This document shows, in pieces, positions 17,760 to 25,953 of a DNA stretch of 64,000 nt (positions are counted from its first letter, which is position 1; the number at the start of each line of letters is the position of its first letter). The position numbers and the translations under genes were made by a program. This stretch comes from Pseudothauera rhizosphaerae (lineage in GTDB: Bacteria > Pseudomonadota > Gammaproteobacteria > Burkholderiales > Rhodocyclaceae): positions 1 through 64,000 of the forward strand of contig NZ_SSOD01000012.1 of the NCBI RefSeq assembly GCF_004801305.1. Reading direction: 5' to 3'. Below the pieces are notes generated by a model that saw only the letters and a program-made list of their open reading frames with translations, was not told the DNA's origin and did no database searches.

Positions 17760-18712
17760 CCATCGACCGGCAAGCCCTCAAGGCCGCCGCCGAGTGGCAT
17801 GCCCAGCTCTGCGCCGACGACGCCGGCCCGGACCGGCACGCCGCGCACGAGCGCTGGCTGCGGTCCGCCGCCGAACATCGCTGGGCCTGGCAGCAGGTGC
17901 TGGCGCTGCGCGCCAGGCTGGGCGCGCTGCCCGGCCCGCACGCGGCGGCCGCGCTCGACCTCGCGCAGGCCGCCCGCCGCGACCGCCGCAATCTGCTCAA
18001 GGGCGTCGCGCTGCTGGTCACGGCCGGCGGCGCTGGCTGGCTGGGCGTGCGCGAGTACCCGGCGCTCGCCGCCGGCTACCGCACCGCGCTGGGCGAACGG
18101 CGCAGCTTCACGCTGGCCGACGGCAGCACGCTGATCCTCAACACCGACAGCAGCGCCGACGTCCGCTACGACGCGCAGCAGCGGCTGATCCGCCTGCACG
18201 CGGGGGAAATCCTGGTCCAGTCGGCGCCCGACCCAGCGCCGGTCAAGCGCCCCTTGCGGGTGCAGACCCGCGACGGCGTGGTCGAGGCGCTCGGCACGCG
18301 CTTCACCGTGCGCCAGCTTGCGCACGCCACGCGGGTCGGCGTCGAGCAGCACGCCGTCGAACTGCGCCCAGCCGACGATGCGGCCGCCCGGCAGCGGCTG
18401 GCCGCCGGCCAGCAAGGCGAATTCAGCCGCAACGCCGTCCTCGGCACCGGCCCGTCGGCCGACGGGCCGGCCAGTTGGGTGAACGGCATGCTGGTCGTTG
18501 CCGACATGCCGCTGGAACGCTTCGTCGCCGAACTGTCGCGCTATCGCCGCGGGCACCTGGGCTGCGCGCCGGAAGTCGCCCGCCTGCGCTTGTCCGGCGC
18601 CTTCCCGATCGACGACACCGAGCGTGCGCTGCTCGCCGTCGAACGCGCGCTGCCGGTGCGCATCCGGCGCTTCACGCGCTACTGGACGCAGATCGAGGCG
18701 GCCGGCGCCTGA
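17756..18712 (+). CDS. FecR-family anti-sigma / signal transducer (cassette 3)
   Basis: A 318-residue FecR protein. N domain has LKAAAEWHAQLCADDAG and WLRSAAEHRWAW. A membrane segment lies near residues 80-98 (LLKGVALLVTAGGAGWLGV). The FecR domain has LRVQTRDGVVEALGTRFTVR, and the C-terminal part has VVADMPLERFVAELSRYRRG. The likely start is TTG at 17756, in a TTGA overlap with the FecI 3 stop. The frame is open further upstream, but that sequence is the sigma gene in another frame. Confidence 0.9.
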   Translation: MTIDRQALKAAAEWHAQLCADDAGPDRHAAHERWLRSAAEHRWAWQQVLALRARLGALPGPHAAAALDLAQAARRDRRNLLKGVALLVTAGGAGWLGVREYPALAAGYRTALGERRSFTLADGSTLILNTDSSADVRYDAQQRLIRLHAGEILVQSAPDPAPVKRPLRVQTRDGVVEALGTRFTVRQLAHATRVGVEQHAVELRPADDAAARQRLAAGQQGEFSRNAVLGTGPSADGPASWVNGMLVVADMPLERFVAELSRYRRGHLGCAPEVARLRLSGAFPIDDTERALLAVERALPVRIRRFTRYWTQIEAAGA

Positions 18713-18733
18713 AGATTTTTCACCGGCCGTTGT

Positions 18734-18755
18734 CCTTTTCCCGATTTCGTTCGAC
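18734..18755 (+). promoter_or_regulatory. Candidate FecI-type promoter of receptor 3
   Basis: CCTTTTCCCGATTTCG plus TTCGAC, same length and spacing as the block at 14553-14574. It begins 22 bases after the fecR 3 stop and ends 42 before the receptor ATG. Confidence 0.55.
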
Positions 18756-18797
18756 CCACAGGGGAAATCCCCTTTTGAACGAAACGAGGAAAATCCC

Positions 18798-21281
18798 ATG
18801 CACCGCCATTCCCTCCGGCACGGCCGGCCCCTCGACCCGGTGCTCGCCGCGGTGCGCCGCGCCTGCGTCGGCCTGGCGCTGGCCGCGCCGCTCGCGCTGC
18901 CAGCGGCCGCGCTGGCCCAGCACGCCACACCGCAAACCGCCAAACGCCACCACGACATTCCCGCCGGCCCGCTCGGCACCGCGCTGAGCCGCTTCGCCGG
19001 CGCCGCCGGCGTGGTCCTGTCCTTCGACGCGGCCTTGACCGCGGGCAAGGAAAGCCGCGGCCTGCAGGGCGACTACGGCGTCGACGAAGGTTTCGCCCGG
19101 CTGCTCGGCGGCAGCGGGCTGGAGGCGGTCAACCAGGGCGGCGGCAACTACCTGCTGCGCCGGGCGCCACCGCCGCCGGCCGGCGGCGAAGCCACGCTGG
19201 CGCCGGTGCAAGTAACGGCCGAAGCCGAGCGCAGCGGCACCACCGAAGGCACCGGCTCGTTTACCACCCGCAGCATGTCCAGCGCCACCCACCTGCCGCT
19301 CACCCTGCGCGAGACGCCGCAATCGGTGACGGTGCTGACCAGCGCCCGCATCGCGGCCGACAACCTGGTCGATCTGGTCGATATCGCCAAGGCGACGCCG
19401 GGGCTGTCGCTTCAGTCCCAGGACATCCGCCCGGTCTTGGAATCGCGTGGCTACATAATCGAAAACGTGACGCAGGACGGCATTGCCACCCGCTACGACT
19501 GGTACTCGGGAGACTCGCTCGGCAACCTGGCCATGCAGGACCGGGTGGAGGTGGTCCGCGGGGCGACGGGCTTGATGCAGGGTGGCGGCAACCCGTCGGC
19601 CGCCGTCAACATGATCCGCAAACGGCCGACCAACACGTGGCAGTTCAAGGGTTCCATCAGCGCGGGAAGCTGGGACGACTACCGGCTGATGGCCGACGTC
19701 AGCGGCCCCTTGACGGAGGATGGCCGCGTGCGCGCCCGCGTCGTCGGTTTCGGCCAGGACGCCAGCGATTTCTACGATCATGCCTTCAACGACAAGCGAC
19801 TGGGCTACGTCACGGTCGATATCGACCTGACCGAGCGCACGACACTCAATCTTGGCTATTCCCATCTCTATTCCAACAAGAACCTGAGCTGGGGCGGCAT
19901 GCCGACGAGCTATGGATTCCAGCATCTCGATCTGTCGCGTTCGACCTTCGTCGGCGCGGACTGGGAATACAACAAGAACGAAGCCAATACGTTCTACGCC
20001 AACCTGTTGCACGATCTCGGCGCGGGCTGGAAGCTGAACTTCAACGGCACCTACGTCGATGGCCGCTACGACTTGCTGGCGACCAGTCTGCTCCCCACGC
20101 CCCCCGTCGGCTATGGGCACGTGTGGTGGGCAGCGCAGACCACACGCAAGCAGAAGGCGGCCGACCTCAACGTGACCGGCCCCGTTTCATGGTTCGGGCG
20201 CCAGCACGACCTGGCCTTCGGCGCCACGGTCAACCGCCAGGACAGCCGCGTTTCCGAGTGGTTTGAGGGCTGGGACGCCCTGATCACCAGCGGCGTCGAT
20301 CTGTCCACCTGGAACCACGTCGCGCCCCGGCCGGACACCAGCAGCACCAGCCCCTGGCTGAGCAAGTATTCGACCCACTACAAGCAGGACAGCCTCTACT
20401 CGGCAGGCAAGTTCAACATCGCCGACACGCTGGATCTGCTGCTGGGCGCGCGGCTGGACTGGTACGAGCGAGGGGACACGCTCGGCGGAAGGGGTTATTC
20501 GGTGAATGCGCACCTGACGAAATACGCCGGGTTGACCTGGAAGTTCGAAAAACAGCATTCCGCCTACGTCAGCTACACCGATGTCTTCCAGCCGCAGAAC
20601 GAGCGCGATCAGAGCGGCAGCACCTTGTCGCCCAAAGTCGGCAAGAACTACGAAATCGGGGTGAAGGGCGAATATCTGGGCGGCGCGCTGAACGGCAGCA
20701 TCGCGCTGTTCCGCATCGACGAAAGCGATCGGGCTGTCTGGCTGGACGACCAGAGCGACTGCCCCGGGACGATTCCCGAAGGCTGCTACCGCGCCGCCGG
20801 CCTGGTCCGTACCGAGGGGGTGGATATCGAACTGCAAGGCGCATTGACGCCCAACTGGCAGATCGGGACCGGCTTCACCTACTCTGAAACGCGCTACCGC
20901 AAGGACGCTACTCCGGCCAATATCGGCAAGCGGCTCAATACCATGAATCCGACCACGCTGTTCAAGCTGAGCACCCAATACACCCTGCCCGGCGCGCTGA
21001 ACCGGCTGACGCTGGGCGGACGGATCAATTGGCAGAACAGGATGTACCGCGATTTCGCAAACTACTACGGCGAAGTCGTACGCAACCAGCAGGACGCCCG
21101 CGCCATCGTCGATCTGTCGGCCACCTACCGCCTGACCAGGAGCCTCAACGTCAAGCTCGACATCAACAACGTCTTCGACAAGGTCTATTACTCGGCCATC
21201 TCCGGCCACTGGCAATGGGGCGTGAGCGAGGCTTACGGCAGGCCGCGCAACGCGCAGTTGACGCTCAACGCGAGCTATTGA
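18798..21281 (+). CDS. TonB-dependent siderophore receptor 3 with STN domain
   Basis: An 827-residue receptor. Signal peptide ends near AAALAQHA. STN domain follows (HDIPAGPLGTALSRFAGAAG). Plug includes RETPQSVTVLTSARIAADN and VTQDGIATRYDW. Barrel ends LTLNASY. The ATG at 18798 follows GAGGAAAA. The plug and barrel closely match receptors 1 and 2, while STN domains and signal peptides are clearly divergent, as expected if each pairs with its own FecR but binds a similar ligand. A 188-bp segment (19518-19705) is identical to receptor 2 (15325-15512), indicating recent recombination. A strong terminator follows. Confidence 0.95.
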   Translation: MHRHSLRHGRPLDPVLAAVRRACVGLALAAPLALPAAALAQHATPQTAKRHHDIPAGPLGTALSRFAGAAGVVLSFDAALTAGKESRGLQGDYGVDEGFARLLGGSGLEAVNQGGGNYLLRRAPPPPAGGEATLAPVQVTAEAERSGTTEGTGSFTTRSMSSATHLPLTLRETPQSVTVLTSARIAADNLVDLVDIAKATPGLSLQSQDIRPVLESRGYIIENVTQDGIATRYDWYSGDSLGNLAMQDRVEVVRGATGLMQGGGNPSAAVNMIRKRPTNTWQFKGSISAGSWDDYRLMADVSGPLTEDGRVRARVVGFGQDASDFYDHAFNDKRLGYVTVDIDLTERTTLNLGYSHLYSNKNLSWGGMPTSYGFQHLDLSRSTFVGADWEYNKNEANTFYANLLHDLGAGWKLNFNGTYVDGRYDLLATSLLPTPPVGYGHVWWAAQTTRKQKAADLNVTGPVSWFGRQHDLAFGATVNRQDSRVSEWFEGWDALITSGVDLSTWNHVAPRPDTSSTSPWLSKYSTHYKQDSLYSAGKFNIADTLDLLLGARLDWYERGDTLGGRGYSVNAHLTKYAGLTWKFEKQHSAYVSYTDVFQPQNERDQSGSTLSPKVGKNYEIGVKGEYLGGALNGSIALFRIDESDRAVWLDDQSDCPGTIPEGCYRAAGLVRTEGVDIELQGALTPNWQIGTGFTYSETRYRKDATPANIGKRLNTMNPTTLFKLSTQYTLPGALNRLTLGGRINWQNRMYRDFANYYGEVVRNQQDARAIVDLSATYRLTRSLNVKLDINNVFDKVYYSAISGHWQWGVSEAYGRPRNAQLTLNASY

Positions 21282-21322
21282 CCGCAGAGCCGATCCGGGA
21301 CACGGGTGCCGAGTGACCCGAC

Positions 21323-21356
21323 AAACGCCGGTGAGTCCGCCCCGCCGGCGTTTTTC
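21323..21356 (+). terminator. Rho-independent terminator after receptor 3
   Basis: AAACGCCGG (21323-21331) pairs with CCGGCGTTT (21344-21352) and is followed by a short T-run (TTTTTC in total). It lies 41 bases after the receptor stop. Confidence 0.8.
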
Positions 21357-21436
21357 ATTGCCCTTGCGGCCAACCCGGAAACTTCGCCCGAAACCGCAAT
21401 CCGCTGGCCGGCGCAGAAAAGTTTGCCTGCGGTGGC

Positions 21437-21458
21437 CCTTTTTCCGGTTTCGCGTGTC
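21437..21458 (+). promoter_or_regulatory. Candidate FecI-type promoter before DUF3649 gene
   Basis: CCTTTTTCCGGTTTCG plus CGTGTC, third member of the 22-bp block seen before receptors 2 and 3, ending 26 bases before the DUF3649 start and downstream of the terminator. It would give the next two genes their own iron-starvation promoter. Confidence 0.5.
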
Positions 21459-21484
21459 ATGTCTAGTGATCCCGGTATTTCCCG

Positions 21485-21808
21485 ATGCCCATGCCTTTGA
21501 ACCCGTCCACCCTTTCCCGCTGCGCCGCCGTCGTGTTCGGCGGCCATGCGTTGGTCTGGGGCATCGTCGCCTGCGGCATCGCCCTCGCCGTGGCCGCCGG
21601 CATGCCCTACGGCGAGGCGCAGACGCTGTTCCACCTGCTGGCTTTCCCCGTCTACCTCGCCGTTTTCCTCTGGGCCTTCGCCGCCGCCAGCCTTGCTCGT
21701 GTCTGGGCGGTGCTGCTGGCCTTGGGCACGGTGCTGGTCGCCTTCACGCTCGCCTGGCGGCCGCGCTGGCTGGCGTGGCTCTGGCGCAAAGGCGGGCATG
21801 ACCGCTGA
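21485..21808 (+). CDS. DUF3649 small inner-membrane protein
   Basis: A 107-residue protein with about three membrane segments. The stretch LLAFPVYLAVFLWAFAAASL then ARVWAVL nearly repeats in the 28448 protein. DUF3649 proteins accompany PepSY/DUF3325 membrane proteins beside siderophore receptors and are annotated as iron-uptake proteins; the molecular role is unknown. Here the PepSY and DUF3325 partners are missing from this copy's neighbourhood. It overlaps the next gene by 11 bases. Confidence 0.75.
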   Translation: MPMPLNPSTLSRCAAVVFGGHALVWGIVACGIALAVAAGMPYGEAQTLFHLLAFPVYLAVFLWAFAAASLARVWAVLLALGTVLVAFTLAWRPRWLAWLWRKGGHDR

Positions 21809-23921
21809 CCTACCCCGCATGGCCCTGGCGCTGGCCGCGATGCCGGCCGTGGCGCTGGCCTCGGCGACGCCGCCGCCGGCCGACAGCCTGGTCCACGACG
21901 CCTTCGTGCAGGCCGCGCCGGCCACCGGAGCCGCGCCGACCCGCCGTACCCGGCTGCGGCTCTGGCAGGACGCCCGCACCCTGTTCGTGGACATCCAGGC
22001 CGACGACGCCGAGCCCGGCGCCATCGTGGCGCGCCAGATGCGCCGCGACGTGGAAGGCATGCTGGCCGAGGACCAGGTCACCCTGGTGATCGACGCCGAG
22101 GGCGCGGGGCGCAACGGCTACCTGTTCGCGGTCAACGCCCACGGGGCGCAGTTCGACGCCCTGATCTACGACGGCGGCCTGATGCGCCACGACTGGGACG
22201 CCCAGTGGACCAGCGAGGCGCGCATCGGCGCCGATGGCTGGCGCGCGCGGCTGGCCATTCCGCTGTCGGTCTTCGGGCGCGGCGACTCCGCCACCTGGCG
22301 CATCAACGCCGAGCGCTGGATGCCGCGCGGCAGCGAGCGCGTGCGCCTGGCCGGCGCCCGGCCGGACAAGACCGTCTACTCGCTGGGGGACGCCATCGCC
22401 ATCCCGGCGCTCCGCTCCGGGCGCGACGGCGGCGGACTGCGCATCAAGCCCTCGCTGCGCGTCTCTCATGAATCCTCGGCGGCATCGGGCAGCGGCAAGC
22501 CCGAGCAGCGGATCGAACCCGGCCTGGAGCTGTTCCACGAGAGCCACGGCGGCCTGCGCACCACGGCCGCGCTGAACATCGACTTCGGCGAGGCCGAAGC
22601 CGACGAGCGCACGGTCAACCTCACCCGCTTCGAACTGTTCCGGCCCGAAAAGCGCGAGTTCTTCCTGCGCGACGCCGGCCGCTTCAGCTTCGGCGGGCTG
22701 GTGGAGGCGGCGGTCATTCCCTACTACTCGCGCCGCATCGGGCTGGACGCCGGGGGCCGGGCGCGGGCGCTGGATGCGGGCCTCAAGCTCACCGGCAGCG
22801 CGGCGGGGCTTGAATTCGGCGCCTTCGCCGCCCGGGTGGCCGGCGGCGCCACCGAGCCGGGCCTGCCCGACCAGCCTTCCGCCGACGTGGCCGTGCTGCG
22901 GCTCGCCAAGCCCTTGGATGCGCGCCAGCGCGTGGGGCTGCTGGCCACCCGCGGCAACCCGCAGGGCACGGCGGGCAGCCGCCTGTGGGGCGTGGACTAC
23001 CAATTCCGCGACACCACGTGGTCCGGCGGCAGGACGCTGGAGGCGCACGGCTGGGCGATGCAATCGACCAACGCGGATGCGGCGGCCGGCGCCGACGTGA
23101 CCGGCCGGGCCTGGGGCGGCAGCCTCGCCTACCTGAACACCGGCCCCATGGCCTCGGCCGAGTTCCAGCGCATCGGCGCCGGCTTCGATCCGGCCCTGGG
23201 CTACCTGGCCGAGGCCAATGTGTTGCGCGGCCAGGGGACGGCGGGCTGGTGGCACCGCACCCGGGACGGCGCCAGCGTCATCCCCGCCGTGGACTGGAGC
23301 TACCGGCGCACCCTGGACGGCGCCGAACGCACGCGGGTGCTCAACCCCGAGGTGGCCTACACCAACGCCGCCGGAGACACGGTCATGGCCGAGGTGTTCT
23401 TCGAGGCGGACCGGCTGGCAAGCGGCTACGCGCCGGTGCCGGGCACCTGGCTGGCGCCGGGCAGCTACCGCTGGCAGTACCTGTACGGCCTGCTGGAGAC
23501 CTCGCCCTCCCGGCCCCTGTGGGTTTCGGCCGAGCTGCGCGCCGGCGGCTACTACGATGGCCGGCGCAACGACCAGTTCGTGACGCTGGGCTGGAAGCCC
23601 GACAGTCGCTGGGAAGCCCGCGTCGGGATGGGGCGCAATGCGATCACCCTGCCCACCGGCCGCTTCACGGTGAAGCTCGCCACGCTGCGGCTGGACCACG
23701 CGCCCGACACCCGCCTGGCGCAAAGCGTGCTGCTGCAATGGGACAACGTCTCGCAGGCGCTCGGCGTCAGCGCGCGGCTGCGCTGGACGGATTGGCTGGG
23801 AGCGCCGGGGCGGGAACTGGTCTTCGCCCTGGACCGGCTGGGCTATACGGGTGATCGGCGCGAACCGCTCCCGCGGCAGACGCGCGCCACGCTCAAGCTG
23901 GTGTGGAATCTGGAGCGTTGA
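21798..23921 (+). CDS. DUF5916-like outer-membrane protein with CBM9-like N domain
   Basis: A 707-residue predicted exported protein. A signal peptide (MALALAAMPAVALASA) is followed by a family-9 carbohydrate-binding-like beta-sandwich at about residues 30-210, with DDAEPGAIVARQMRRD, EDQVTLVIDA and RLAIPLSVFGRG. A long C-terminal region of alternating beta strands contains FRPEKREFFLRDAGRFSFGG, typical of DUF5916 barrels, and ends KLVWNLER. Substrate unknown; these proteins often sit with secreted enzymes or receptors. The start ATG overlaps the DUF3649 gene. Being here, within iron-uptake cassettes, is unusual, and it may be coexpressed with them through the promoter at 21437. Confidence 0.75.
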   Translation: MTADLPRMALALAAMPAVALASATPPPADSLVHDAFVQAAPATGAAPTRRTRLRLWQDARTLFVDIQADDAEPGAIVARQMRRDVEGMLAEDQVTLVIDAEGAGRNGYLFAVNAHGAQFDALIYDGGLMRHDWDAQWTSEARIGADGWRARLAIPLSVFGRGDSATWRINAERWMPRGSERVRLAGARPDKTVYSLGDAIAIPALRSGRDGGGLRIKPSLRVSHESSAASGSGKPEQRIEPGLELFHESHGGLRTTAALNIDFGEAEADERTVNLTRFELFRPEKREFFLRDAGRFSFGGLVEAAVIPYYSRRIGLDAGGRARALDAGLKLTGSAAGLEFGAFAARVAGGATEPGLPDQPSADVAVLRLAKPLDARQRVGLLATRGNPQGTAGSRLWGVDYQFRDTTWSGGRTLEAHGWAMQSTNADAAAGADVTGRAWGGSLAYLNTGPMASAEFQRIGAGFDPALGYLAEANVLRGQGTAGWWHRTRDGASVIPAVDWSYRRTLDGAERTRVLNPEVAYTNAAGDTVMAEVFFEADRLASGYAPVPGTWLAPGSYRWQYLYGLLETSPSRPLWVSAELRAGGYYDGRRNDQFVTLGWKPDSRWEARVGMGRNAITLPTGRFTVKLATLRLDHAPDTRLAQSVLLQWDNVSQALGVSARLRWTDWLGAPGRELVFALDRLGYTGDRREPLPRQTRATLKLVWNLER

Positions 23922-24032
23922 TCCCCAGGCCGGTGGGTCTCGATGCCGTCGAAGGCCTCGAACAGGCCGGTGATGTGGGATCGGCCGAAGTGTATTCATG
24001 GAGTTGCATCGATCGTTGTCCACATAGATAAT

Positions 24033-24049
24033 TGATAGTGATTCTTATT
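24033..24049 (+). promoter_or_regulatory. Fur box upstream of FecI 4
   Basis: TGATAGTGATTCTTATT, 15 of 17 identical to the box before FecI 1, ending 33 bases before the FecI 4 start. Confidence 0.75.
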
Positions 24050-24082
24050 CTGCCGTTGCGCGGTACACCCTCCGAGTCGCCC

Positions 24083-24625
24083 GTGAGTACCTCTGAGTAC
24101 GCATCCTCGCCCTCTGTCGAGTTCCTCTATCAGGACAACCACAACTGGCTGCAGAACTGGTTGCGGCGGCGGCTGGGTTGCGCGGCGGAGGCGGCCGACC
24201 TCGCTCACGACACCTTCGTTCGGCTGCTCCGTTCGCCGCAGCGTTTTGACAGTCAGCCGGAAGTGCGGGCTTACCTGCGCGTTGTCGCCAACGGCCTGTG
24301 CGTCGACCTCTGGCGCCACCGCGAAGTCGAGCGCGCCTGGCTCGAAACCCTGGCCGTGTTGCCGGAGGCCCAGGCACCGTCGCCAGAGGATCAGCACATC
24401 GTATTGCAGGCCCTGCGGGAGATCGACGCCATGCTGTGCAGCCTGCCGGCCAGGGCCGCCCGCGCCTTGGTGCTGTCCACCGCCTGCGGCATGACATACC
24501 AGGAAATTGCCCGTGAACTGGGCGTCAGTTCGCGCACGGTGGGCACCTACGTCACCCAGGCCATGCTCCACTGCATGCGGCTCGAAGCCGCCACGCTGGT
24601 CGGGCAGGGCGCCGGGCAGGCATGA
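24083..24625 (+). CDS. FecI-family ECF sigma factor (cassette 4)
   Basis: A 180-residue ECF sigma. Region 2 has YQDNHNWLQNWLRRRLG and DLAHDTFVRLL. Region 4 has MTYQEIARELGVSSRTVGTYV. I chose GTG at 24083 because it mirrors the FecI 1 start (CCCGTGAGT) and gives equal length; an ATG at 24032 would lie inside the Fur box. It overlaps fecR 4 by ATGA. Similarity to FecI 1 runs the full length (ANGLCVDLWR shared). Confidence 0.92.
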   Translation: MSTSEYASSPSVEFLYQDNHNWLQNWLRRRLGCAAEAADLAHDTFVRLLRSPQRFDSQPEVRAYLRVVANGLCVDLWRHREVERAWLETLAVLPEAQAPSPEDQHIVLQALREIDAMLCSLPARAARALVLSTACGMTYQEIARELGVSSRTVGTYVTQAMLHCMRLEAATLVGQGAGQA

Positions 24626-25626
24626 ACGCCATCCTGCCGGGCCTGCGCACGCCCAGCCACGAGGCCATGGAACAGGCCGCCACCTGGTTTTCGCTGCTTC
24701 AGTCGGGCAATGCCACCGACGCCGACCGCGCCCGTTGGCAGGCCTGGCTCGCCAGCGGCGACGAAAGCCGGGCCGCCTGGGCCTTCGTCGAACGTGTCGG
24801 CCAGCGCTTCGCCCCCCTGCAGGCCACCCCCGTGCCGCGCCTCGCCGCCGATGCCCTGCATGCCGCCGGCAAGCGTCTGTCCAGACGCCGTTCCCTGCTG
24901 CTCGGCATCGCCGCCATGGCCTGCAGCGGCGGCCTGCTCGGCTGGGCCGTCCGGCAGCAGGCCGGTTTGGCCGACCCGCTGCTCGCCGGCTTTGCCGACC
25001 ACCGCACCGCCACTGGCGAACGGCGCGACGTCGTCCTAGCCGATGGCACCCAGGTCTGGATCGCCAGCGCCAGCGCCTTCGACCAGGACTACCGCGCCGA
25101 CCTGCGCCGCCTGCGCCTGCGCAGCGGTGAGCTCCTCATCCGGACCGCCGCCGACAAGGGGCGGCCCTTCGTGGTCGACACCGCCCATGGGCGGCTGCGC
25201 GCCCTCGGCACCCGCTTCAACGTCCGGCTGGACGACGCAGGCGGCACCCGGCTCGCCGTCTATGAAGGCGCGGTGGAGGTCACGCTGGCCCAGGGTGCCG
25301 GCAGCATCGTGGTCGAAGCGGGGCAGCAGGTCCGCTTCACTGCCGACCGCCTGGAAGAAATGGCAGCGGCGGACCCCGCCCGCCAAGCCTGGTCGCGTGG
25401 CATCCTGCTGGCGCAGGATCTGTCTCTGGCGCAGGTCGTCGAAGAACTCCGCCGCTACCGCCGCGGCCACATCGCCGTGGCGCCGGAAGTCGCCGGCCTG
25501 ACCGTGCTCGGCAGCTACCCCCTGGATGATTTCGACGGCACCCTGGCCATGCTCCAGCAGACGCTGCCCATCCAGGTGCGCCAGCCGCTGCCCTGGTGGA
25601 CCACCATCGAAGCCCGCGCCCGCTGA
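24622..25626 (+). CDS. FecR-family anti-sigma / signal transducer (cassette 4)
   Basis: A 334-residue FecR protein. N domain has AATWFSLLQSGNATDADRA. A membrane segment lies near residues 92-110 (LLLGIAAMACSGGLLGWAV). The FecR domain has FVVDTAHGRLRALGTRFNVR, and the tail is QPLPWWTTIEARAR. It is strongly similar to FecR 1 throughout, although the two partner receptors belong to different branches. Confidence 0.93.
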   Translation: MNAILPGLRTPSHEAMEQAATWFSLLQSGNATDADRARWQAWLASGDESRAAWAFVERVGQRFAPLQATPVPRLAADALHAAGKRLSRRRSLLLGIAAMACSGGLLGWAVRQQAGLADPLLAGFADHRTATGERRDVVLADGTQVWIASASAFDQDYRADLRRLRLRSGELLIRTAADKGRPFVVDTAHGRLRALGTRFNVRLDDAGGTRLAVYEGAVEVTLAQGAGSIVVEAGQQVRFTADRLEEMAAADPARQAWSRGILLAQDLSLAQVVEELRRYRRGHIAVAPEVAGLTVLGSYPLDDFDGTLAMLQQTLPIQVRQPLPWWTTIEARAR

Positions 25627-25953
25627 CCGTAGCCGGCCGGGAACCGCGCCGGCACAGACTCCCAGAGCTTTCGAAAAAATTTTCGAAGAAAACTTCCACA
25701 TTTTTCGCCCTCATCCGGTTTACCCGTCGAGGACACGCAAGTCGCCTTGTGCGCCACCCGCCTTGCCGGGCGGAGGCGTGCATGTAGCCACTGCCGCCAG
25801 CCCGCGCATCCGCACCGGATGCAAGGCCTGTCAGGCACCCGCCAATCCCGTGTCGAGACCTGCAGCGCCGAAGGCGGGCAGGTTCCGGCATGCGGGCGCT
25901 GACGCGTTCCGGTCCGCTGCTTGAACCAATCCGACCGAAAAGGGGTAAGTCAC
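25627..25953 (+). other. 327-bp gap before receptor 4
   Basis: No gene seen. It holds a palindrome TTCGAAAA-AA-TTTTCGAA (25670-25687) in an AT-rich pocket. About 50 bases further on is CCGGTTTACCCGTCGAGG, a weak match to the candidate FecI promoter block. The receptor ribosome-binding site AAAGGGG is at the right end. Confidence 0.55.

Noticed and set aside
23922-24032. Possible protein remnant before FecI 4
   Set aside because: A few plausible codons but no recognisable motif and no start or binding site.
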